Below, piece after piece: positions 8,169 through 16,370 of a stretch of DNA of 60,846 nucleotides. Within the stretch, counting starts at the first letter, position 1. Each line of letters starts with the position of its first letter. The notes beneath the pieces were generated by a model. It saw nothing but the letters and a program-made list of their open reading frames with translations, had not been told where the DNA came from and ran no database searches. This DNA is from Fibrobacter sp. UWEL (GTDB lineage: Bacteria; Fibrobacterota; Fibrobacteria; Fibrobacterales; Fibrobacteraceae): positions 1 through 60,846 of the forward strand of contig NZ_FRBE01000021.1 in the NCBI RefSeq assembly GCF_900142535.1, given 5' to 3'. The position numbers and the translations under genes are program-made.

Positions 8169-8462
8169 ATGGCGACGACAGTATTGCAAATTCGAATGGA
8201 TGAAGACCTCAAGAACGAGGCTGCCGATCTTTTTGACAAGATGGGAATGGATCTTCCCACTGCCATTCGCGTTTTCCTAAAGCGTGCCGTGGCGGAAAAA
8301 GCAATCCCCTTTGAGGTTCGTGAACCTCGCGCGACATATTGTGCGAATAGGGGGTGGGACGCTTTTATGGAATTACGCAATCAAGCTCAGCAGGGACCTG
8401 CTGCAGGTATGAGCGAAGAAGAAATCGAAGCGGAAATCGCAGCATATCGTGCTGGAAAGTAG
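8169..8462 (+). CDS. RelB/DinJ-family antitoxin
   Basis: This 97-aa protein opens with the ribbon-helix-helix pattern of the RelB/DinJ family (VLQIRMDEDLKNEAADLF, then MGMDLPTAIRVFLKRAV). The family represses its own operon and neutralises the toxin. An upstream in-frame GTG exists, but the ATG at 8169 follows a gagg ribosome site and begins the conserved domain. It is followed 17 nt later by a PIN-domain toxin gene. That pairing is less usual than RelB with a RelE/YafQ toxin. Confidence 0.85.
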   Translation: MATTVLQIRMDEDLKNEAADLFDKMGMDLPTAIRVFLKRAVAEKAIPFEVREPRATYCANRGWDAFMELRNQAQQGPAAGMSEEEIEAEIAAYRAGK

Positions 8463-8479
8463 TTGTTTAGGGGTTAGTT

Positions 8480-8896
8480 GTGGTTTATGCCGTTGTAGAT
8501 ACCAATGTGATTGTGTCGTCTTTGTTGACGAAAAATCCTTTGTCTCCTGTGATGTTGGTAATGCACGAACTTTTTGCTGGGAAAGTGCAATTGCTTGTTA
8601 ATGATGCTATTCTTGCGGAATATAAAGAAGTCCTTTCTAGACCAAAGTTCCATCTTGATGAGATTGCGATTAATCGGACTTTGGATAGCATTCAAAGATT
8701 GAGCATCAATGTAGATGCTCCTGAAAGCGGCGTAGAACTTCCTGATCCGAAGGATGTTGTATTCTATGATGTGGCACTAGCCTGTAGAGATAAAGATGCG
8801 TCACTAGTGACCGGTAATACCAAGCATTTTCCAGGAGTCCCGTTCGTTGTAACGCCTAGAGAATTCCTAGAAATTTTGGCGAAGGAGGGATTATGA
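8480..8896 (+). CDS. PIN-domain toxin (ribonuclease)
   Basis: This 138-aa PIN-domain protein of the putative toxin-antitoxin PIN family (TIGR00305 type) has a GTG start after an aggggtt site. Conserved acids are visible: VVDTNVIVSS at the N-terminus (first Asp), the central AEYKEVLSRP, then DPKDVVFYDVALA and a late LVTGNTKHF. These four acidic positions form the Mg-dependent nuclease centre in the family. It should cleave RNA and be held inactive by the adjacent RelB-type protein. It overlaps the following small gene by 4 nt. Confidence 0.85.
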   Translation: MVYAVVDTNVIVSSLLTKNPLSPVMLVMHELFAGKVQLLVNDAILAEYKEVLSRPKFHLDEIAINRTLDSIQRLSINVDAPESGVELPDPKDVVFYDVALACRDKDASLVTGNTKHFPGVPFVVTPREFLEILAKEGL

Positions 8897-9045
8897 AAAA
8901 GACCGATAAACAGAAACCATTTCTTGAAGCGCTTGAGGAATGGCGTCGGGATAACGATGTGACTGATGTTAGTATTGCCGACGTTTTAAATACAAAATCA
9001 AAAGAACTGCCTGACGCAGAAAAAATATCCAAAATCTGGCAGTGA
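8893..9045 (+). CDS. small hypothetical protein, third gene of the TA operon
   Basis: A 50-aa frame starts at an ATG preceded by a very strong gaaggaggga site and overlaps the PIN stop as ATGA. The product is highly charged (MKKTDKQKPFLEALEEWRR...) with no recognised domain. Position and overlap argue it is translated with the toxin. It could be an accessory antitoxin or a target-recognition peptide; neither is shown. Confidence 0.55.
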   Translation: MKKTDKQKPFLEALEEWRRDNDVTDVSIADVLNTKSKELPDAEKISKIWQ

Positions 9046-9049
9046 TTTT

Positions 9050-9688
9050 TTACTGCGGGTAGATGTAGTTTAAAATATCTTCCCAAGTAAGAAGATCGTT
9101 GATTTTTGTCGAATCATTAACCAGTCCAATGTAGCCGTAATCAAAGCCGTGAGAATAGCTCCAATATCCTATGGAGTGGGCTCGTGCATGGGGTATTAGC
9201 TGCATTTTAAAGTACACCTTGTCACTTTTTTGTTGAAGGTTGTAAAAGTGTTGAATTGATAATTTGCTTTTGGGCTTTAGCTCGTTACGAGTTCGATTGG
9301 GTCTAAATGCAGGATGGTTCTTTCTGGTTACCACGGTTTCTGCAAGATAATTCATAAATTTTTCGTCAACTTGAACTTCAATTTGGACGCAGATTTCGCC
9401 AGTAGTTGCCTTGAATCCGCTCCAAATAGCTCTATGCTTAAAAGCAAGTCTAACGGCTTTTCCGAGTTTCATGGTCTCGTGTGACGAACTTGTTGTTTGC
9501 GTTGCGTTTGAAACGTCGTTCCAAATGTTTATTGCGCATGAGCACTTGTATATTAGCCATCCTATGAAGATTCCGATAATAGTTACGGGTATTGGATAAT
9601 CCGTGATGGAGACACAATAGAGAAAAAGGGGAATGTAAAAGAGGTAGGCGGAAATCGCAAAAAATATTGCAGATGCGTGTAAATACAT
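9050..9688 (-). CDS. hypothetical membrane protein
   Basis: This 212-aa protein has two predicted membrane segments close to the N-terminus (residues ~4-27 and ~33-48). A soluble domain without recognised family follows. The open frame runs further upstream into the FISUMP gene, but the ATG at 9688 has an excellent ribosome site (taggagg) and starts the first membrane segment. It lies 8 nt after the stop of the FISUMP gene fragment on the same strand, so it was probably the last gene of that operon. MITE insertion in the gene before it may have altered its transcription. Confidence 0.6.
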   Translation of the reverse strand: MYLHASAIFFAISAYLFYIPLFLYCVSITDYPIPVTIIGIFIGWLIYKCSCAINIWNDVSNATQTTSSSHETMKLGKAVRLAFKHRAIWSGFKATTGEICVQIEVQVDEKFMNYLAETVVTRKNHPAFRPNRTRNELKPKSKLSIQHFYNLQQKSDKVYFKMQLIPHARAHSIGYWSYSHGFDYGYIGLVNDSTKINDLLTWEDILNYIYPQ

Positions 9689-9696
9689 AATTCCTC

Positions 9697-10632
9697 CTAA
9701 TCTTTTACGCAGCGTACCGAACGATTGCGGTCTGTGTCGCAACGATCTAATGAAATGTGGTCGTATTCCCGATAAGGCGAACTTCCCAAGTACATGCATT
9801 GAACATCATGGCCGTTGCGGGCTTTGTCTTTGCTCCAGAAGAATGTCGATTCCCCGAGATCTCGGAAGTCGAAATCATATTTGTCTTTTTTCAATAAAGC
9901 ATCAAGTCCGGTCCTTTTCGTTTTTGAGCCACTTCCTGCGGGTTTTGCGCTAAATCCGTATTCGTTGCTTCCCTTTGTATATTTCCATGACTTGTCGTCA
10001 ATGATTCCTTTTTTGGTATCTTTCCCATGAACGGTTTCGTAAAGGTCGTTGAATTCGTCCATAGAGGGTAAGTGTGTCCCTGCTGGGCATACTGTTAAGG
10101 CTTCTTCATGGTCGTAAAGCCTGCCGTATTTCTTGCAATTTGCTTCGCTATTGTCGTAACATAGGCTGTTTGCTGTGGGGTAATTTAAATTTTGGGCCAT
10201 CCAAGTGTGCTTGCCGATTTTTACGGCTTTGTAGGCTTGATTGTCGCGACTGTCGATAATGTCTGGCATTTGCTGTAAAACTTTTTTCTTGTCGTTTTTT
10301 GAAATCTGAAATTCATTTATAGGGCTGGTTAGCTCCTTGGTGATATTTATGGACTTGATTTTCTTTGCATGAAGATTCTTTCTGCATGTGAATTTGTTGT
10401 CAAAGGTGTACTTGCCGCAGAGATCTTTTTGTTGGGAATTCTCAAAACCATATTGGTAGTAGAAACACGCGGGGGAGTCATCGGAAATATTTAGAAAATA
10501 CTGACCCTTTTTTATGGATGGTGCCGAAATCTCCATCTTCAGTTCTCCGTTACGTACATAGACTGATTCTGCTTTGAAGGTGATTATTCCGGAGCGGCGG
10601 AGCCGCCAGTCCGGAAAAATGGGAGCCATCAT
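9697..10632 (-). CDS. FISUMP-domain protein, 3' fragment of a gene split by a MITE
   Basis: The C-terminal ~185 residues form a FISUMP domain (TIGR02145). Landmarks are the conserved start KIGKHTWMAQNLNY, the cysteines in CYDNSEANCKKYGRLYDHEEA, CPAGTHLPSMDEF, YGFSAKPAGS, and the final RSVRCVKD. As it stands the frame has no signal peptide. Its first 18 codons (10632-10579) are encoded by the MITE at 10581-10891 or straddle its edge. From codon 19 (10578) it continues in register with the upstream 171-aa frame once the element and one GAAGG copy are removed. The original product would have been a 463-aa exported protein. Whether this half is still translated is doubtful. Confidence 0.75.
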   Translation of the reverse strand: MMAPIFPDWRLRRSGIITFKAESVYVRNGELKMEISAPSIKKGQYFLNISDDSPACFYYQYGFENSQQKDLCGKYTFDNKFTCRKNLHAKKIKSINITKELTSPINEFQISKNDKKKVLQQMPDIIDSRDNQAYKAVKIGKHTWMAQNLNYPTANSLCYDNSEANCKKYGRLYDHEEALTVCPAGTHLPSMDEFNDLYETVHGKDTKKGIIDDKSWKYTKGSNEYGFSAKPAGSGSKTKRTGLDALLKKDKYDFDFRDLGESTFFWSKDKARNGHDVQCMYLGSSPYREYDHISLDRCDTDRNRSVRCVKD

Positions 10633-10891
10633 TCCGGACCTGTGGAGCCACCTGTTTATAGCTCATTTGTTTGGTCAAATACAGTATGTTGGGACCGCGC
10701 GGGATTTTATAAGCCTATTCGCGCGAGCCGCCTGCCTACAATCAGTTTAAAGGCACACGCAATGCTTTGAATGACCAACATCTAGTTTTATCCTGCCATA
10801 AGCTTTCCTTGCTAATAGCTATGGCTCTCTTTCTCCGGAACACTGGCTCTCTGACACCGGACTGATGGCTCAAAGTATTCCGGAATAATCA
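10581..10891. mobile_element. MITE, 311 bp, with 13-bp TIRs and 5-bp target duplication
   Basis: Perfect 13-bp terminal inverted repeats, TGATTATTCCGGA at 10581-10593 and TCCGGAATAATCA at 10879-10891, are flanked by GAAGG on both sides (10576-10580 and 10892-10896). Inside each end are three tandem subterminal motifs of 17-18 bp. On the left they run tccgga-N5/6-ggagcc at 10588, 10610 and 10633. On the right they are inverted, ggctct-like ... (t/a)ccgga, at 10823, 10845 and 10867. No transposase is encoded. This is the build of a non-autonomous element moved in trans, with repeated transposase-binding sites. It interrupts a FISUMP gene. The transposase family is not identified. Confidence 0.85.
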
Positions 10892-11404
10892 GAAGGAAAT
10901 ATTTTCCTTTTCGTTCAAAAGTTCCAGATGAAGGTACATCTCTTCCGGCATGTTGGTCCTGATGGAAATTGCGATGGAATTGTCCTTTGTGACTTTTATG
11001 GAAGGCTCAAAGAAGATATCAAATGGGTCGTTTTTGATTGTCTTTCCGTTGATTATTTTTTGCGCTTTTGCTTTGATTTCTGTTGGGGTCAGTCGGTTTT
11101 CTTGACACCGGTCATGGTAATAAGCGGTGTAAGCCTGTATGGGAGAAATCTTTGCTTGTTGCGCAATTTCCTTTAACGCCATACTCCAGGCTTTGTCGGT
11201 ACCAAAACGTTCTTCGTAGTATCTAACGCGTTCTTCTAGCTGGTCGCCAATTTTTTCACCAAAGCTTTTTTCGTTGACATTTACTGTACCGGAAACTTCG
11301 GCGTCGATAGCTCCGTAATTTACGTGCACTGCGGCAGAATTATCTCCTCTTCCAAAGGAAAGGGAAATTAGTGTGCATAGCAATATGATGAATGCTTGAA
11401 ACAT
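10889..11404 (-). CDS. exported protein, 5' fragment of the MITE-split FISUMP gene
   Basis: This 171-aa frame begins with a signal sequence (FQAFIILLCTLISLSFG). A beta-rich stretch follows, then a helical region and the start of a beta-sandwich-like domain (PSIKVTKDNSIAISIR ... YLHLELLNEKENISF). The last sense codon is TTC in the target duplication. The TGA stop is supplied by the first bases of the MITE. In the restored frame the chain continues KAESVYVRNGELKMEIS, which completes the interrupted domain naturally. As it stands the product would be truncated in mid-domain and lack FISUMP. RelB/YafQ genes lie upstream on the same strand. Confidence 0.7.
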   Translation of the reverse strand: MFQAFIILLCTLISLSFGRGDNSAAVHVNYGAIDAEVSGTVNVNEKSFGEKIGDQLEERVRYYEERFGTDKAWSMALKEIAQQAKISPIQAYTAYYHDRCQENRLTPTEIKAKAQKIINGKTIKNDPFDIFFEPSIKVTKDNSIAISIRTNMPEEMYLHLELLNEKENISF

Positions 11405-11473
11405 GTTGCAACCTCGTCCTGATTAAATATAATTTCAGAACTAGGACATAAAATGACAAAAACGTGGCTACAC

Positions 11474-11599
11474 CTACTTCTTGAATAAGTCCGAATGGGA
11501 ACCTGTTCTGACCTGGTTTAGCAGGTTAATATCCATGTGGCGTTTGATGGCGAGCTTTAAGTCTTTTTTGAACTGGTTCGTAGCGACGATGTTACGCAT
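11474..11599 (-). pseudogene. YafQ-type mRNA interferase with internal in-frame deletion
   Basis: The 41-codon frame starts ATGCGTAA, overlapping the antitoxin stop by 8 nt. It encodes the N-terminal helix of YafQ toxins (ATNQFKKDLKLAIKRHMDINLL) in two parts: ATNQFKKDLKLA and IKRHMDINLL. It then jumps straight to the family's C-terminal strand VRTGSHSDLF. Compared with the ~90-aa family (E. coli YafQ as I remember it), about 45-50 central residues carrying most of the RNase core and active-site histidines are missing. The frame is otherwise clean, so one in-frame deletion explains it. The toxin should be inactive; the short peptide might still bind the antitoxin. Confidence 0.7.
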
Positions 11600-11870
11600 C
11601 TGATTGCACCTCGCTGAGCAGTTCCTGGAAATTGGAGTAGACTTTTTTGTTTGGGTCTTGCTCCAACTGCTTTGCTTCGGCGAGTGCTTGCGGTGTTGCT
11701 GTGTTGGGGCGCTGGCGCTTGATTTCCATGGGCAAACCTTCGTGGATCAGGCACTGGCGCAGGAACATGTTTACCGCATCGGAAATGGTAATGCCCAAGT
11801 CCTTGAACAGTTCGTCGCACTTCGCCTTGACATCGGCGTCAGTACGGATCTGTAGAACTGCATTTGCCAA
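11592..11870 (-). CDS. RelB/DinJ-family antitoxin, orphaned
   Basis: This 92-aa protein has the ribbon-helix-helix start NAVLQIRTDADVKAKCDELF and then LGITISDAVNMFLRQ. An upstream ATG (11924) gives 18 unconvincing extra residues. The TTG at 11870 lies 6 nt after an aagagg site and matches the usual family start, so I prefer it. It precedes and overlaps the gutted yafQ remnant. The antitoxin frame itself looks intact and could still autoregulate or neutralise related toxins (anti-addiction). It is a distant paralogue of the RelB at 8169. Confidence 0.75.
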   Translation of the reverse strand: MANAVLQIRTDADVKAKCDELFKDLGITISDAVNMFLRQCLIHEGLPMEIKRQRPNTATPQALAEAKQLEQDPNKKVYSNFQELLSEVQSDA

Positions 11871-11990
11871 AATAAACCTCTTATGCGGTACGTTGTGATT
11901 ACAATGTAATTTAAAATTGTTCAAAAGTCAACTCCTTTAGACATGATAGGACTGTTTTCCGTCATTTTTGATGAAAATGTTATGGTTTGT

Positions 11991-12018
11991 GTCATGGGAA
12001 TGGTGTGTATCCCATGAC
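11991..12018. promoter_or_regulatory. inverted repeat upstream of the histidine kinase gene
   Basis: gtcatggga (11991-11999) and tcccatgac (12010-12018) form a 9-bp perfect inverted repeat in the 342-bp gap before the kinase gene. It could be a regulator site or RNA hairpin. The rest of 11871-12212 shows no gene; a weak hairpin with a T-rich tail lies near 12075-12110. Confidence 0.35.
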
Positions 12019-12212
12019 CCAAATTATTTATTTTATCACCATGTACTTAATTCCTCTTGTCCGCTTTATCTGATTAGCCTTGAAGGCTGATTTTTGGACT
12101 CTTTTTTCTCCTCTCGTAACGTTCACCGCGTGCTGGGTGTAATTATTACTTTGTTACATTTGGTCTGTTTGGTGGAACAGGATGCCTTGGAAGGGCTGGA
12201 GAACTTAGTTTT

Positions 12213-14783
12213 ATGAAGCAGGATTTTAGTGCTAAGAATGCAAGAACGAGAATGTTCTTGGTTTATGTAGTCACCTTGATTCTAACATTTCTGGCGTTGG
12301 TCTTTATCTTGACCATTACTTTCCAGTCTTTTAGCAATATGGCGAAGGAAGACTTGCTTAAGATTGGAAATAAATCTGTTGCGGAAACGGCAGAGCGATT
12401 GAATAATTATGTGGTAAATGCAAGGCGCACTCTGGAGACTACCACCCAGAACGTAGAATACCTCATGGATCGCAAGTCTTCGGTCAAGGAACTGGAATCC
12501 TTGATCAGGTATCAATCGGAAAAGTACAAGGCGAATATCGATACGTCCTTTACCGGCCTGTATGGCTATATCAATGAAACCTACATTGATGGCGTGGGCT
12601 GGGTTCCTGATTCGGACTACGAACCTACGAAACGTCCTTGGTTCCAGGACGCATTTAGGGCTCGAGGCGAAGTTGCCGTGGGTGCTCCTTATCTGGATTC
12701 TCAGACGGGACGCTTGGTTCTTTCCTTGAGCCAGCGACTTTCGGATAAGCATAGCGTCATTGCCATTGACATGTTCATGGATGAGTTGGAGACCTACGTG
12801 TCTTCAAAAACTACGGATGGTCTTGACTTTGTTCTGGTTGTGGATCCGGACGGCTCCGTTGTGGCTCACTCGGATTCAACGCAGCTGATGAAGAACTATC
12901 TGTCTCCTGAATACAGCGGAACGGATAATGAAAATTTGGTTCGCCAATTGTTGCTTGCCCATGAACAGGTTTTTGAGTTTGTCTCATCTACAGGCGAAAA
13001 GAGAATTGTATTCAGCTCTATTTCCAACGAAAATTGGTATGTGGCCATGGTGGTGGACGAGGAAAAATTCTACGAAGCTGTCCATGCTACCATGAAACGG
13101 AATATCTTTATTTCGTTAATCATCTTCGTTATTCTATTTGTATTCAGTACCTCCAGCTATCGTAATCGCGTGAGGGCTCTGAATTCCAGCCGCGCCAAGA
13201 GCACTTTCCTTGCCAACATGAGCCACGAAATCAGAACTCCGATCAATGGCATTATCGGCATGAACACTATTTTGATGCGTGAATGCGGTGATCCCAATAT
13301 TCGTGAGTATTCCCAAAATATTCAAAGTGCAAGCCATGCCTTGCTGGCCTTGGTAAACGACATCCTGGATATTTCCAAGATTGAATCTGGAAAGATGCAG
13401 TTGGTGAATGCGCGCTATGAATTGTTCTCGGTGCTGAATGATTGCTACAGCATTGCAAGCCCCAGAGCGAAAGCCAAGAGCTTGGATTTTGAAATAAAGG
13501 TGGATCCGAACATTCCTTCTGTACTGTTTGGGGATGAAGTTCGTTTGCGCCAGATCATGAATAATCTGCTCTCTAATGCCATTAAGTATACGGAAAAGGG
13601 AAAGATAACCTTTGAGGTCGGCTACAAGGAACTTTCAGTATCCAAAAAATCTCCGTCGGCCTCTGTTGAAATTTGTGTGAAGGTTACTGATACGGGCATT
13701 GGCATCAAGGAAGAAGATTTCAAGAAACTGTTTAACACCTTCCAGCGTCTAGACGAAAACCGCAATAGAAACATTGAGGGCTCTGGCCTTGGCCTCAATC
13801 TGGTGAAAACCCTTGTGGATATGATGGGCGGCGAACTTAAGGTCGATAGCGTTTATGGCGAAGGCTCTACGTTTGAATTTACGGTTCTACAGACGGTGTT
13901 GTTGCATGAGCCGATTGGAAAGTTTGAAGATCGCTATAAGTCCTATGTGGCTCTTGGCGAAGAAGTTGACCTGAAGTTCCTCGCTCCCGATGCAAAAATT
14001 CTTGTGGTAGACGATGTGGATATGAACTTGAAGGTGGCCAGAGGGTTGCTGAAGGTGACGAAGGCGCAGGTTGATTCTGCCATGTCTGGCCGTGTTGCGC
14101 TAGATTTAGCTCGGGATAGAACTTATGATTTAATCCTGCTGGACCACATGATGCCCGAAATGGATGGTGTGGAAACGTTCCATAAGTTGCGGGAAATGCC
14201 TCAGTATGCTGATGGGAAGATTCCTGTCATCATGCTTACCGCCAACGCCGTGATGGGCGCGAAGGAAATGTACCTGAAGGAAGGCTTTAGCGATTACGTG
14301 ACGAAGCCTATTCGCGAAGGCCAGCTGTTGAGCGTGCTGAAGAAGTATTTGCCCGCTGATCTCGTTCTTCCGTATAGCGAAGAAAAGGTTGCCGCTCTGG
14401 ATGCCCCGAAGCCACTTCTTGCCGAAAATCCCAACGTACCCTTGATGGAAAAGTTGAAGTTCCTGGATGCGGCTGTGGGCATGGGCTATTGCATGAATGA
14501 CGAAGCCTTCTATCGCGAAATGCTTGAGGAATATTCCGGCTGTAATCACCTGGATGAAATAGAAAAACTCTTTGAGGCAAAGGATTACGCAAACTATCGC
14601 GTTGCGGTACATGCCCTCAAGAGTACTTCATTGACCATTGGCGCTAAAATTCTGTCGGAAATGGCCAAGGCCCTTGAATTTGCCTGCAAGGATAATGACT
14701 TTGACTTTGTGGAAAAGAATCATCGTCAGTGCATGGACTTGTACAAGGAAACCGTGGACCATATTAAGATTGCGATTTCTTAG
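12213..14783 (+). CDS. hybrid sensor histidine kinase (Cache-HisKA-HATPase-REC-HPt)
   Basis: This 856-aa inner-membrane protein has a first membrane segment at residues ~14-40. A periplasmic dCache-type domain follows, with the typical YEPTKRPWFQDAF ... GAPYLDSQTGRLVLSLSQ signature. A second membrane segment (~295-312) leads to a HisKA domain with MSHEIRTPINGI (His338), then an HATPase with N-box NNLLSNAIKYTEKG and G-boxes DTGIGI and GSGLGL. A receiver domain has its phospho-acceptor in LLDHMMPEMDG (Asp644). A C-terminal HPt domain has HALKSTS (His800). All phosphorelay residues are present, so it should be active. It senses an unknown small ligand and must pass phosphate to an unlinked regulator, since no response regulator gene is adjacent. 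Confidence 0.95.
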   Translation: MKQDFSAKNARTRMFLVYVVTLILTFLALVFILTITFQSFSNMAKEDLLKIGNKSVAETAERLNNYVVNARRTLETTTQNVEYLMDRKSSVKELESLIRYQSEKYKANIDTSFTGLYGYINETYIDGVGWVPDSDYEPTKRPWFQDAFRARGEVAVGAPYLDSQTGRLVLSLSQRLSDKHSVIAIDMFMDELETYVSSKTTDGLDFVLVVDPDGSVVAHSDSTQLMKNYLSPEYSGTDNENLVRQLLLAHEQVFEFVSSTGEKRIVFSSISNENWYVAMVVDEEKFYEAVHATMKRNIFISLIIFVILFVFSTSSYRNRVRALNSSRAKSTFLANMSHEIRTPINGIIGMNTILMRECGDPNIREYSQNIQSASHALLALVNDILDISKIESGKMQLVNARYELFSVLNDCYSIASPRAKAKSLDFEIKVDPNIPSVLFGDEVRLRQIMNNLLSNAIKYTEKGKITFEVGYKELSVSKKSPSASVEICVKVTDTGIGIKEEDFKKLFNTFQRLDENRNRNIEGSGLGLNLVKTLVDMMGGELKVDSVYGEGSTFEFTVLQTVLLHEPIGKFEDRYKSYVALGEEVDLKFLAPDAKILVVDDVDMNLKVARGLLKVTKAQVDSAMSGRVALDLARDRTYDLILLDHMMPEMDGVETFHKLREMPQYADGKIPVIMLTANAVMGAKEMYLKEGFSDYVTKPIREGQLLSVLKKYLPADLVLPYSEEKVAALDAPKPLLAENPNVPLMEKLKFLDAAVGMGYCMNDEAFYREMLEEYSGCNHLDEIEKLFEAKDYANYRVAVHALKSTSLTIGAKILSEMAKALEFACKDNDFDFVEKNHRQCMDLYKETVDHIKIAIS

Positions 14784-14811
14784 AACAGTTGGCGAATAAA
14801 TCGCCTAGAAG

Positions 14812-16251
14812 CTAATTCGTGAAGGTGATGCGGTAACGTTCTGCTCCCTTCACTTTTTTACCTAGAGCATTGAAATGCTGCTTCCCGCGGAGGTTGATAC
14901 GAGCGGTTTCCGGACGATTGATCCGGAGGGTCGCTTCACAGCTGGAAGATGACTCCACGACTTCGCTGCTAGAAGAAATTTCCGTCACTTGACTGCTGGA
15001 TGAGGCGACGCTACTCGACGAACTTGACTTCGCGCTGCTGCTAGAGGACTGCGCGGTTGCGGCGTATTCGTAAGGTCCCAAATCAGGGGCCTTGCCGGAG
15101 TATTCGTATCCGATGTTTGTTCCCTTATCGATAAGCTTACTGCTGCTAGCTAGCTTAAAGAGATTGCCTGTGCTGAGGTTGCCCTGGGCGTCGCGGCCGC
15201 GGGCAAGGCTGGTATCTAGACTCAAAAAGTCGGAGTTGGCCACAGAAATGGAAAGGTCCCAAGCGTTGGTCGTCTGTTCGCTCCCGCTGGTAAAGGAGTC
15301 TGCCGATTTTCCCTTGTAGGAAACGTTGTTACGTAAATGGTGCTGCTGGCCTGCGTTTAGCTTGCCGCCCATGCCGTAGTTGATTCCGTTGCGGTATCCG
15401 ATGCTCTGTTCCACGGTGATGCCGCCGGAATTATTATTCTGGTCAAAGCCTTTCGCAAGATTGTCGAAGGCAATGCAGCGGGTGCAACGATGGTTTGCCT
15501 GCTTGCTGTTTCCGCCCATCTTGAAGCCGTTGCCGTTTACGTCCCAAAGGGAATCGGGATATCCGAATACATTAATTCCATTGCGGAAGGTCCAGGAATC
15601 GTAAACCATGACGCTATCCGGAGAGTCGAAAAAGTCAAAACCGTCGTCAGAATTTTCCCAGGCGCGACATCCGCGGAAAACGTTTCCGGCGCCTTGAGTC
15701 TGCTTGCTGGCGAATCCGTCTGCCATGCCGCCCTTTTTCTTGGGGTCGTAATTGCGGTAAGAGTCAACGTTCTCGACCAGAGTGTGGTTGCCACCCTTGT
15801 TGATTTCGAGACCGGAGTTGCGGTTTTCAAAAAAAGCGCAGTTGATGAAGGAATTATAGGATCCGGTGACATAGGCCCCCTGGTAACCAGCGCGAGTGAT
15901 TCCGATTCCGTGGAGTTCGTAGTAGCTGCCGGTCATGCTCAATCCGTAAGAGTCCTGAACGTAAGTCAGTTCGGGGAACTGAAAGTCGATGATGGCCTTG
16001 GCGTGGCCTTGGGCGTAAAACACGATGGGCTTGTCGGCGGTGCCTGACTTTTTCAGGACGATTGTATTCTTGGCGCCTTGGGTGTAGGGAACCTTGTAAG
16101 TTCCTGCTTCAAAGAACAGTGTGTCGCCTGCCGTTGCGTTTGTCATGGCGGTGACGAAATCGTCTTTCGGAGTGAGATTCTTGTTTGCTGCAAATGCGGA
16201 AACGCAAATTGCAGATGCGAAAATAGTCAGTTTGATAGCCAAATTATCCAT
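14812..16251 (-). CDS. secreted pectate lyase, PL9-type parallel beta-helix
   Basis: This 479-aa exported protein has a signal peptide followed by a right-handed beta-helix resembling PL9 (Pel9A) lyases. Landmarks are GMADGFASKQTQGAGNVFRG, CRAWENSDDGFDFFDS and NGNGFKMGG. In PL9 the aspartates of these loops bind calcium and a lysine such as that in GFKMGG is the catalytic base, cleaving polygalacturonate. The catalytic part ends near residue 390. Polyserine linkers and a short basic C-terminal segment typical of this genus follow. The ATG at 16251 is preferred over the upstream GTG because it lies 5 nt after an aagagg site. Confidence 0.85.
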   Translation of the reverse strand: MDNLAIKLTIFASAICVSAFAANKNLTPKDDFVTAMTNATAGDTLFFEAGTYKVPYTQGAKNTIVLKKSGTADKPIVFYAQGHAKAIIDFQFPELTYVQDSYGLSMTGSYYELHGIGITRAGYQGAYVTGSYNSFINCAFFENRNSGLEINKGGNHTLVENVDSYRNYDPKKKGGMADGFASKQTQGAGNVFRGCRAWENSDDGFDFFDSPDSVMVYDSWTFRNGINVFGYPDSLWDVNGNGFKMGGNSKQANHRCTRCIAFDNLAKGFDQNNNSGGITVEQSIGYRNGINYGMGGKLNAGQQHHLRNNVSYKGKSADSFTSGSEQTTNAWDLSISVANSDFLSLDTSLARGRDAQGNLSTGNLFKLASSSKLIDKGTNIGYEYSGKAPDLGPYEYAATAQSSSSSAKSSSSSSVASSSSQVTEISSSSEVVESSSSCEATLRINRPETARINLRGKQHFNALGKKVKGAERYRITFTN

Positions 16252-16278
16252 AAACACCTCTTGAGAATTAAATTTTGA

Positions 16279-16370
16279 ATGTTCTCAAAATGTTTCTCAA
16301 AATGAATATAGATAAAAAATCTCTTTCCCTCAATAAATAAAGCAAAATAATGTGTAAAATGTTCTCAAAA
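16279..16370. promoter_or_regulatory. three repeats of ATGTT(T)CTCAAAA upstream of the pectate lyase gene
   Basis: The copies are atgttctcaaaa at 16279-16290, tgtttctcaaaatg at 16291-16304 and atgttctcaaaa at 16359-16370. Two lie back to back 28 nt before the lyase start, and a related ttgagaatt lies at 16261. Spaced direct repeats upstream of a polysaccharide-degrading enzyme suggest a regulator site. Confidence 0.35.
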
